Shown here in pieces: positions 56,152 through 64,000 of a stretch of 64,000 nt of DNA. The first letter of the stretch is position 1. Every line of letters begins with the position of its first letter. Under the pieces are notes generated by a model. It made no database searches, was not told the origin of the DNA, and saw nothing but the letters and a program-made list of their open reading frames with translations. The translations under genes were made by a program, and so were the position numbers. Origin of the DNA: Batrachochytrium dendrobatidis JAM81 (lineage: Eukaryota > Chytridiomycota > Chytridiomycetes > Rhizophydiales); the NCBI RefSeq assembly GCF_000203795.2, contig NW_006281100.1, positions 1,757,099-1,821,098 of the forward strand, in the 5' to 3' direction.

Positions 56152-56967
56152 ATGAAACTCGCAGTTGCTGTATTGTCATCAATCCTGCTTGCCTGCTCGG
56201 TTACTATTGCCAATCCAGTTAAACCCAGTGAAACTACAAGCACCGAGTCTATCATCTCGCCAACTCATAATCCAAACGGTATAGGTTTAGGTGGTCTTGA
56301 TCCAATTCCAAACATCATCAAGGATTTGCTCAAGGAGTACATAGAGCTAGAGCATGGCCGTGATGAACAAGAAAAACTATATGGCTCGTTAAAACCTCAA
56401 TATGATCATCAACATAAACTGGTAAAGCACTTGAAAAAAAAGATTCAAGTTTTGGGATATATATCTCAAACAAGCGGTGACGGTCCAGAATATAATGTTG
56501 AAATTCGGAAGACTAAGCTTGATTTTGAAATCCAAAAATCCAAACTTGCCAATCTTAAAAAAAGTCTTCAAGGCTGCGAGTCCAAGTATAGTTATCTTAC
56601 AGTTAAAGTAGAGCAAATCAATGTAGAGCTTGTGGATCTCATTTTTGGAGAATCTTGGAATCCTAAATTATTTGGTCGCAAACTTTATGATATCAACTCA
56701 AATCCTTTGATTAGAAGCTACCTTGAAGAACAATCATTAAAATACAACAAGAGTCTTGGTCGAAAACCTAGTGATCAGCAACAGCGCAGAAAACCTAGTG
56801 ATCAGCAAAGTCAAGATTCACAACCATCACCGGATACACCATCTGGATCTGTATCTGGATACTTTGAACAAAGAGTTCCTTCCAATAAACGGAAAGGTTT
56901 TTCCAAGTTTATGAATGGATTGAAATCACTCTTTCAGCGATCCAAAAATGACGATTCATCCAATTGA
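56152..56967 (+). CDS. Secreted coiled-coil protein, 'MKL...ANP' family, member 2
   Basis: 271 aa from the ATG at 56152. An in-frame ATG 21 bp upstream exists, but 56152 puts the family signal peptide first and matches the spacing of the leader motif in both relatives. The signal peptide is MKLAVAVLSSILLACSVTIA, cut before NPV. A Thr/Ser-rich segment, a charged helical region (KHLKKKIQVLGYISQ, KLDFEIQKSKLANLKKSLQG) and a basic, Ser/Gln-rich tail follow, with a doubled RKPSDQQ unit and an end rich in Lys/Arg/Ser. Single exon. No known domain; function unknown. Confidence 0.8.
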   Translation: MKLAVAVLSSILLACSVTIANPVKPSETTSTESIISPTHNPNGIGLGGLDPIPNIIKDLLKEYIELEHGRDEQEKLYGSLKPQYDHQHKLVKHLKKKIQVLGYISQTSGDGPEYNVEIRKTKLDFEIQKSKLANLKKSLQGCESKYSYLTVKVEQINVELVDLIFGESWNPKLFGRKLYDINSNPLIRSYLEEQSLKYNKSLGRKPSDQQQRRKPSDQQSQDSQPSPDTPSGSVSGYFEQRVPSNKRKGFSKFMNGLKSLFQRSKNDDSSN

Positions 56968-57089
56968 TTTGAATGCTAATCTGGACTCGTTTCAACCGAT
57001 TTAATTGTCATTCTACAACTGTATTTTTGATTTAATTCACAATAAAATTGTATGTGCATGCATTATATCTGATTATTGTACACAGTCTT

Positions 57090-57915
57090 GGTTGGCATGA
57101 TATCATATTGTACATTGACACTTGTATTTCCAATACGATACAGTTGATTGTATATTGCATAGTTGTACACATTGATGATGCTGACATGCATGTGTGTATT
57201 GTGTCGATATGATATTGCTTTACATGTCGTATTGACACATAAAACACCAATACCAACAATAGTCATGTGTGTTGATATCAGATCCGACCAATTTGACTGG
57301 TTTGACTCGTTGATTGTGGTGTCGATATGGTTGCATCAATAGCCTGACTGATCACACACATCAGTCGCAATATCAACTTTGTAGTGTGTCAAGTATCACA
57401 TGTTGAATATACAATGCCAACAATATGGTCATTATACACATGTTGATGTATGCAGTGATTGTATACTGGTCGATTGGTGCAATATGATCACACATACTAA
57501 TGGAATGTGATAGTCATGATATTTGCAGCAGTATACCATATTGCAACTGTTGATATTGCGCATCCAATATTGGCATGATCATCCAGATATACAGTGATGG
57601 ATTCAAACAATGCATACCATGATTGAGCTACGCGATCATGATGTGTATTCAATCAATACCATGTATTGCCAATGCAATAGTATGCGTGATCATTGTGCAC
57701 CAAACAATTACGATACACACTGGATTGATCCAATACATGCACGGCTTGAACACATCACACAATCAAACATGGACACACCACATTAGAAATACATATAATA
57801 TCAGTTTGTCACTAATGAATTGTATTCAATCGAGTTTATTGAGAGTTGTTGCGTGACTCTTGACAGTGTGGTGAGTGTTTTCAGGTACAACTGCTTGACC
57901 AGTTGTAGTTGATGT
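57090..57915 (+). repeat. Composite of dispersed repeats B and C
   Basis: 57330-57560 matches 19835-20080 inverted (repeat B), and 57600-57915 matches 29280-29590 inverted (repeat C, with the frame beginning MSYAIMMCIQSIPC). Here B and C are adjacent; elsewhere in the window each occurs alone. 57090-57260 is unassigned. Confidence 0.65.
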
Positions 57916-58208
57916 ATCCATAATGGGAATGAGCAGTCAAACAACGTGTAATACAAAATTAGCAAGTTGATGGATATAATAAAACTGACTATTTATTTAA
58001 TAGTGCATAACATTGATCTTTCTGTAATCGAAATGATGTACATGAACACTAATATGATCTGATATTGCATACTCACAGCATATTATCATTGTGCAGCATG
58101 TTGATGAGTAACCACTTCACTTGAACATCAGAGCTTTCAATACCATCTTGTGATGATCAGAATATACTTGCCGCATGATGTCGTTGCACAGCATATTTTA
58201 ATGAACCC

Positions 58209-58413
58209 AACCCTAATACCGACTTTCAGTTTGAACAACGAATCATCATGTAAACGCAACTCCCTTCAAAACTACCCTGACAATAACACAAGCTGCTTAG
58301 AACGGTCGTTCAAAAATCATGCTTGCAATATCATACACTAATATATAAATAAAACTAAACATCAATCTGCCAAATGACAATCATTTACAACTTGCTCGAC
58401 CAAACCAGTAAAA
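58209..58413 (+). promoter_or_regulatory. Shared promoter/leader module of the MKL secreted family, copy 3
   Basis: AACCCTAA (58209-58216), ACCCTGACAATAACACAAG, GCTTAGAACGG (58295-58305, 109 bp before the ATG), TATATAAATA (58342-58351, about 63 bp before) and ACAACTTGCT (58386-58395, 19 bp before). Confidence 0.68.
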
Positions 58414-59097
58414 ATGAAACTTTCGATCGCCATATTGTCATCGATCCTGTTTGCCTGCTCGGTCACTGTTGCCAATCCAGTTCTTGACAGTTCGACTACA
58501 AGTACTGCAACCAGCACTTTGTCAGCATCTCCTAGTGCAACTGCAACTAGCGGGACTAGTCATTCAAAGTCTTTGGATCCATATACTGTATATATGAATA
58601 ATTGCTATCCGATTAGTTTTGATGCATTGAAAATGATCCAACTACTTGCATTAGATTCACGTAAACTTGACAGACTATCGAAAGATATTAGCAAGAAAAA
58701 CGCTAAAATCGACGAAAGAAAGAAAATGGTCAGTGAGCTGAAGAAAGAAATTGACCATTTTAAGAATGATCCTTTGAGCACCGAGTCAGATACTGTCGAA
58801 CTCGAATCTACGCTTACTAGCCACAATAAAGCTTCCAGGAAACTCAGGAAAGGTCTAAGTATACTCTTCAAGAAACATTCAAGAACATGTCAGGAAACTA
58901 CCGAATTACGAAGGCAACTTAAAGGCTACTTTATGGAACATCATTCAAGTGAAGAAATAATTACTGGTGGTGGACCGTATCTAAATAGATACCCTGTATT
59001 TACAAGTTGCTTCCGTAGCTTCTACAATGGTGTACTTCAACGATTACCAATACTCAAGTATGGTGCGATCCTTGAAGATCCTGGTGTTTGGCAATAA
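58414..59097 (+). CDS. Secreted coiled-coil protein, 'MKL...ANP' family, member 3
   Basis: 227 aa, single exon. The signal peptide is MKLSIAILSSILFACSVTVA, cut before NPV, nearly the same as in member 2. A Ser/Thr/Ala-rich segment follows (STTSTATSTLSASPSATATS), then a charged helical region (LDRLSKDISKKNAKIDERKK, KKEIDHFKNDPL) and a C-terminal part with several Cys and aromatic residues (FTSCFRSFYNGVLQRLPIL). The mature region shows little identity to members 1 and 2. Function unknown. Confidence 0.8.
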   Translation: MKLSIAILSSILFACSVTVANPVLDSSTTSTATSTLSASPSATATSGTSHSKSLDPYTVYMNNCYPISFDALKMIQLLALDSRKLDRLSKDISKKNAKIDERKKMVSELKKEIDHFKNDPLSTESDTVELESTLTSHNKASRKLRKGLSILFKKHSRTCQETTELRRQLKGYFMEHHSSEEIITGGGPYLNRYPVFTSCFRSFYNGVLQRLPILKYGAILEDPGVWQ

Positions 59098-60283
59098 ACT
59101 TTTGGACCAGATTCGTTACATTGTTGGAGTTGAGTGAACCATCACAGTCCCATCCAGTATATGTTGTAATGCAGCGTGTATTGCATGGTGGTTTAATTGT
59201 CATGTGTCATGCATCCAATGTCATTCATTCAATAAACATTGTGTATTGTCAAACAATAGTGTATTATACTAATAGTTTGATCATATTGCACCAATCAACT
59301 ACTATGTGCTGACATGACTGATCATTCGGTGTGCTACACATATTGAATGCATGCAAATCCATGACTGTCAACTCCTTGTTGTTGAAATGGGTTCAGATCA
59401 CCATCAGCTCACTCACTCGTTGCGCCGATGTGATTGCATGATCAACCTGACACCAACCAAACCACACTCGAATATATATGTTCCAGTCATGTGCATGGTG
59501 TATCGATTGTCAACTCACAATGTCAACTCCAACACATTCCACCATGATTATGGTCACATCACACCATGCTGATGTATGTCGATCGGTATCACATTGAAAC
59601 CAGTTATCATCCAATGACTGCAATGCAATACCGTGCATGTATTGTGACTGATATGCTGTGCACCATCAGCAAGTGTGCAACTGTCACTTGATATATCGAC
59701 TCTGATATGCAACAACATGCTGTGTTTACCATGATCATGTTTTTGATCAATCTCGGACTCATGATACATGATTTGTCATGTTGAATCGTGTGGATGTGTC
59801 ATGGACTGCAATTTAGTTGCAGACACACATATGTTTGACATTGACTGATGCATACTGTGTAACGACTGATCAGTGCAAGTGTAATTTCACACTTGGTGGT
59901 ATTGTGCATTATGGTTGTTTGACAATGGATGAATGCTGGATTAGTCGGTTATATGCAACCCATCTGAATCAACCTATTTGGACAAACACTCGATGTAACT
60001 GACAACAATGTGTATACATGGCTGTTGGATCAATCGAGTTTCTGCTGGTACCGCCATACATGAGTTGATCAACAAACTTGTAGCACTGCCAAAATACACC
60101 CGTATGGTTTGCTTGCATGAGATAATCTTGTGGTTCAACACCCAAGTTTATTTTACAGTCGTATTCACGTAAAATCAAATACTTTTCTGTATTGATCTTG
60201 TAATGATTGTCTTGGAATAAACAATTGTTACATATTCATTGTTGTTGTTGGAAATGGAAATGGATTATTGAAGCTACAAGTTG
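59098..60283. other. AT-rich interval, no supportable gene
   Basis: Several frames of 60-75 codons on both strands, without recognisable motifs or leader elements. Confidence 0.45.
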
Positions 60284-60331
60284 TTTGGTGTTTGGAATGG
60301 CTCAGCACACACAGTCATTCCAAACACCAAA
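60284..60331. repeat. Perfect 16-bp foldback at the 3' end of the transposase relic
   Basis: Arms TTTGGTGTTTGGAATG (60284-60299) and its exact complement (60316-60331), with a 16-nt loop. The second arm encodes the FGVWN end of the transposase on the minus strand. Confidence 0.9.
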
Positions 60332-61011
60332 GTAATTGTCAGCAGGGTTCAAGAATGGACAGTATGATGCTGTATAGTGTAGTTCCAAACCTCGCGCTGT
60401 TTGTTGAATAGTTGGTAAACCATGTCTAATTAGAGTTGTTTTGTGGAATGGAATGTTGTCTAGAATAAAGTGACCGTTTGGAACCGTTTGGGAATGTTGC
60501 ATGTCACTGTTTAACAAGTTAATATTACAGCATTCACTGCTGCCTTGATCAATCTCTCAACACACTGATCGTCATATGAAACACACACTATTAGACTATA
60601 GTTTTGAACTGAAATGTTGTTTTTGGACTGTACTCTTTCACCTCTGTTTGTATAGCCATACATTGTACAATCACCAAGTTTAAACCCCAACTCGTCCATT
60701 GCAATCCAAATATTTGATTCTATTGTGCAAATGTTTTCAATACTTGACAACTCATCCATGCCAATTCATCAGTCGCTTACAAGAGTGAGCTTTATGTATG
60801 TGTTGTTCCATTTCAAGATGCTTGAAATAGTTGGCTGACAAATGTGTGCCTGGTAAAAGTCCATTCGAGCACTACCAACATCACTTTGTCCAAGTGTTGG
60901 TGACTCTACGAGGTTGTCACATATCCACTTTACAATGTCTTGTTTGAGTCCAGAGTCTGATAAATACAAATCTACAGTGTAAAAAGTGGAAAGAGTGGAA
61001 ACACTAAACAC
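60302..61011 (-). pseudogene. Decayed IS630/Tc1-mariner-type transposase
   Basis: On the minus strand, three frames carry successive parts of a DDE transposase. First is a helix-turn-helix-like N part (LKQDIVKWICDNLVESPTLG, PTISSILKWNNTYIKLTL; 61011-60769). Next is the first catalytic Asp region (IAMDELGFKLGDCTMYGYTN RGERVQSKNN; 60759-60511). Last are the second and third acidic residues (GHFILDNIPFHKT, then YTASYCPFLNPADNYFGVWN; 60517-60302). Between the last two acids I count 39 residues, giving DD39D. Frame changes make it inactive. No terminal inverted repeats were identified. Confidence 0.7.
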
Positions 61012-62224
61012 TTTGTCAAGTTCAGAATGTCTTGACTACAAACTGAAACCCAAGACTTTGGCATGACAGAATCTCAAACAGCAGCAATGAAATGACCCAG
61101 AACTATACAGCATAACGTCTGTGACAAGAACAATTGTTTTACCACTCGACATAGTTGTGTTGGTTCCAGAACTAAAATATATGATGGTTATGGTTGAACA
61201 AGTGACTAGATCTGTCAAATATCACAGATTTGAACACTTATAGTCGAGGCTCTCATTTTCAGAGTTCAATCAGCTTGACTCTGTATTTCTGACGTTGATA
61301 GTTTGTTGTATAACAACTTGATACAACAAGAACATATCAGAGCTTACTCGACCAACCAACGCACACTGGAGTGTACAACCAACCATTGTGTAGTGGCATT
61401 CAGGTCATGTCTTTTACCACAGTCACCTCAATCACTGGTCAAGGTTTCAAATCCCACAGTGTTTGATATACACCAATACCCAACACTCTGTTGAACCATG
61501 CTACTGTGAATTTCGCAAAGCGTTTAAAACGCCATGTGGAATGGAAACTAGACTTCAATTTCCATCAATATCAAAACACCAATCGACAATTTGGAACCAC
61601 TTTCAACGTCGGTTTGACACATTGTTTACAAATGCAATATCGCAAATTGTACAAGAACATACGCAGTTTGTTGACATGTTCCATGCGATTTCAGACCACA
61701 ACTACCGACAGTTGATAACCTAGTAGCAAATACACATTATGAGCAACAAGACCATTGACACACATACCTTGGAATTATGAACAAGATGCTTATAGATATT
61801 GAAAACACCAAGAAACAACTAGATGAACTCGATACTCGACAATCACCACATACATTCAGTGTTGCACCAATTTGTTGATTCCAACATCACCACATAATGT
61901 TGGACAATACAGCATGTCAATGGTGCATCAATGACACATGAACAGACGCTAAACATCAGTCAATATACATGTCAAAATACACCACAATTAGTCGAGTTTC
62001 AAATGGTCACCTACAACACATTCAACACGAATTATAAATGTCTGCAAACCGTGCATATGCATGCTCAATCAATGGTGATATACCATATACACAATCAGTT
62101 TAAATATGGCTGGGAAATAACTGCTATTGGCCAAGTTATACATGTTCAAAGTGGACCATTTGCATCATCACAATCGCGTACTAAATGGTTAATTTCACAA
62201 CCAATACACAAGCCTGTGTCAATA
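61012..62224. other. AT-rich interval, no supportable gene
   Basis: Small overlapping frames at 61303-61723 and 61931-62230 lack recognisable motifs. Confidence 0.45.
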
Positions 62225-62400
62225 TGGTGACATGACAATACTTGTATACACTTGGTATTGTATCATGACCAGTTTCAATACAATCCATGCATGTTTGGTA
62301 ACACAGTAATTGAATAGCTGACGTTTTGTAGGCTGGATATTATAGTCGATGTTTGGCGTGTCAATAACTCGGTCTACAGTGGTCGTACAATGTCAGGGAC
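62225..62400 (+). repeat. Dispersed repeat D, copy 1
   Basis: A direct match to about 63765-63960: shared strings are CCAGTTTCAATACAATCCAT, GCATGTTTG and AGTGGTCGTACA. The segments between them have diverged. Confidence 0.7.
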
Positions 62401-62865
62401 AACTGCAATGTATGGCACACATATAGTCATGTATTGTGTATATGATTACGTCGTCATTGGGGCAATATATCAATGTGTATCATGACCATCAAGTGCATGT
62501 CCGAAGGTGTCGTTTTGGCGTGTTTGATGTCGAATATCTTGACCAATACTGACACTAGTTGCATGCGATTGACACTGAACATGAGTATACATGCATACTA
62601 TATACTGGACATGCATCAGGCCATATCGTCAATCAAATTGGAAACATGTTATAATCACGACTGCCGACTGAATTGGACGCAACTGGAACACATTCAAAAC
62701 ACACGATACTACACTGTAGTTTGGACTGTATACACATCATATATTCATGTTACAATGGCCGATACATTCATTTGATTACAATACATATCGATGACTGGCA
62801 TATTCACTAGCGATTGATTGTGTAATGTATGAATATCAAATGCATTGTATAGTTTAATTGACTGG

Positions 62866-63195
62866 CTGTTTGACCTGCATTTCAACTAGTATTTAGACTG
62901 TTATTCTGACCAGTATTTGACGATTGTTTAAACCATATATTGACCAGTTGTTTGGCCTGCATTTTAACTAGTATTCTGACTTGTATTTGACTGTTGTTTG
63001 ACGAGTATTTGACTAGTTTAGCCTGCATTTCAACCTGCATTCTGACCAGTTGTTGACTATTATTCTGACCAGTATTCTGACGATTGTTTGACGATTGTCC
63101 AGACCTGCATTCTGACGATTGTTTGACGATTGTCCAGACCTGCATTCTGACTAGTTGTTTGACCTGTATTCTGACTAGTTGTTTGACCAATTGTT
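62866..63195 (-). repeat. Minisatellite with 24-bp type units
   Basis: On the minus strand, units such as CAGGTCAAACAACTAGTC plus AGAATA repeat with variants and a longer form containing CTGGACAATCGTCAAACAAT. The array stays open in one frame (QVKQLVRI, QVKQLVRM) because units are multiples of three, but there is no sign of a gene. Confidence 0.8.
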
Positions 63196-63584
63196 TGTAA
63201 AAAACTACAGTCGTTCATACTCGAATACATGGTCAATAGCTCAACCAATACTACAGTCACACATACTACAGCTTGATGACAATGACAGTAACACTGTTAC
63301 GACGACTGTTTCAAGTTTGTGTAAAACTACAGCCAACAAAAATAGGGATTCGGACAAAACTGCATTGACTGGTGTGTGTCGAGTATGTCGATTCAACCAA
63401 CACATGGCAACACTACTGCGTCTCTGGTTATACAACAGCATACACATGGCCATGTATGACGACTGTCAAACTGTATGCAACAATCGAGTGTTCAAGTGTT
63501 GGGTAAAGTCGAATAACGACCAGAATTACACGATTTAATAAACTCGATTGTACACTGTCAGGCTACAAACCTTGATCGTTTTTA

Positions 63585-63665
63585 CAGTTATTGATAGTTA
63601 TTGATGGTCATTGACAGTTATTGATAGTCACTAGTAGTTATTGATAGTCATTGATAGTCACTGTC
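63585..63665 (+). repeat. Short tandem repeat, GTTATTGATA type
   Basis: Units of about 12 bp (AGTTATTGATAG, GTCATTGATAG) alternate around eight times with variants such as CACTAGTAG. Confidence 0.8.
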
Positions 63666-63764
63666 CAACAACACAGTCACAATAATATATTTACGACTAT
63701 AATCATGCCTGATTTGGAGCGTTTTGTTGGCATATATTATGGTCTATTACACAACCAATACATG

Positions 63765-63960
63765 ATATCATGTCAGTTTGATGCCATGACAATACATGTA
63801 TATACTTGATATTGTATCATGTCCAGTTTCAATACAATCCATGCATGTTTGTTGGCACAACACTGTAATATATGATGGTTTTCTTGACGACATGCTGGGA
63901 CAGTATGAGCTAGTCGATAATATGTTAATAACTTGGTCAGTAGTGGTCGTACAGTGTCAA
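63765..63960 (+). repeat. Dispersed repeat D, copy 2
   Basis: Direct-orientation partner of 62225-62400, reaching close to the window end. Confidence 0.7.
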
Positions 63961-64000
63961 TGCCGACTAATATCGAATCAGAACGACATACTACATGTAT

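Noticed and set aside
57965..58050. Remnant 3' end of a second pepsin-like gene
   Set aside because: It weakly resembles 29205-29270 after the pseudoprotease, but too short and AT-rich to support a claim.

Overview
The window looks like a piece of a zoosporic (chytrid-type) fungal genome, most probably a Batrachochytrium-like species. It is AT-rich, its genes carry many short GT-AG introns, it has a ciliary CFAP20 gene (so a flagellated stage), fungal-type GLT1 and DnaJ-X genes, a Crinkler (CRN) gene plus CRN relics, and an expanded set of small secreted coiled-coil proteins. The species name is inference; no search was run.

Region 1 (1-19.4 kb) is a conserved core block: RPN1 (5' end cut by the window edge), LSM5, GLT1 (glutamate synthase), an MRH4-like mitochondrial DEAD-box helicase, CFAP20 and NAA15. 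All six can be spliced into uninterrupted reading frames. GLT1 and the helicase share a 402-bp divergent promoter; the LSM5/GLT1 and helicase/CFAP20 pairs converge.

Region 2 (19.4-36.3 kb) is accessory and repeat-rich. It has one member of an 'MKL...ANP' secreted coiled-coil family, two copies of a modular secreted protein built from coiled-coil blocks and 16-residue RKHSI linkers inside a roughly 3-kb segmental duplication, and a pepsin-like protein that has lost both catalytic aspartates. It also holds several dispersed repeats and a broken duplicate of a downstream gene that is interrupted by an assembly gap.

Region 3 (36.3-50.5 kb) holds an armadillo-like/DUF4246 fusion gene, two head-to-head CRN relics, and a very young Ty1/copia element (two 411-bp LTRs identical by eye) inserted into one relic. 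The element's single ORF keeps Gag, protease and RNase H but lacks integrase and the RT core. An intact CRN gene (Ubl-like header, PD-(D/E)XK nuclease, kinase) follows.

Region 4 (50.5-64 kb) has a DnaJ-X co-chaperone, a 5'-truncated SLM-type PH gene with an in-frame stop, two more 'MKL...ANP' secreted genes, a decayed IS630/mariner-type transposase with a perfect foldback, minisatellites and dispersed repeats.

The most interesting signal is the secreted-protein biology. Three genes share a promoter, 5' leader and signal peptide while their mature proteins diverge, and the two modular RKHSI proteins differ by whole blocks. Telomere-repeat-like (telobox) motifs lie upstream of all five. The copia element is also notable: its primer-binding site matches the anticodon region of initiator tRNA-Met, and the gag start codon is the complement of that anticodon.
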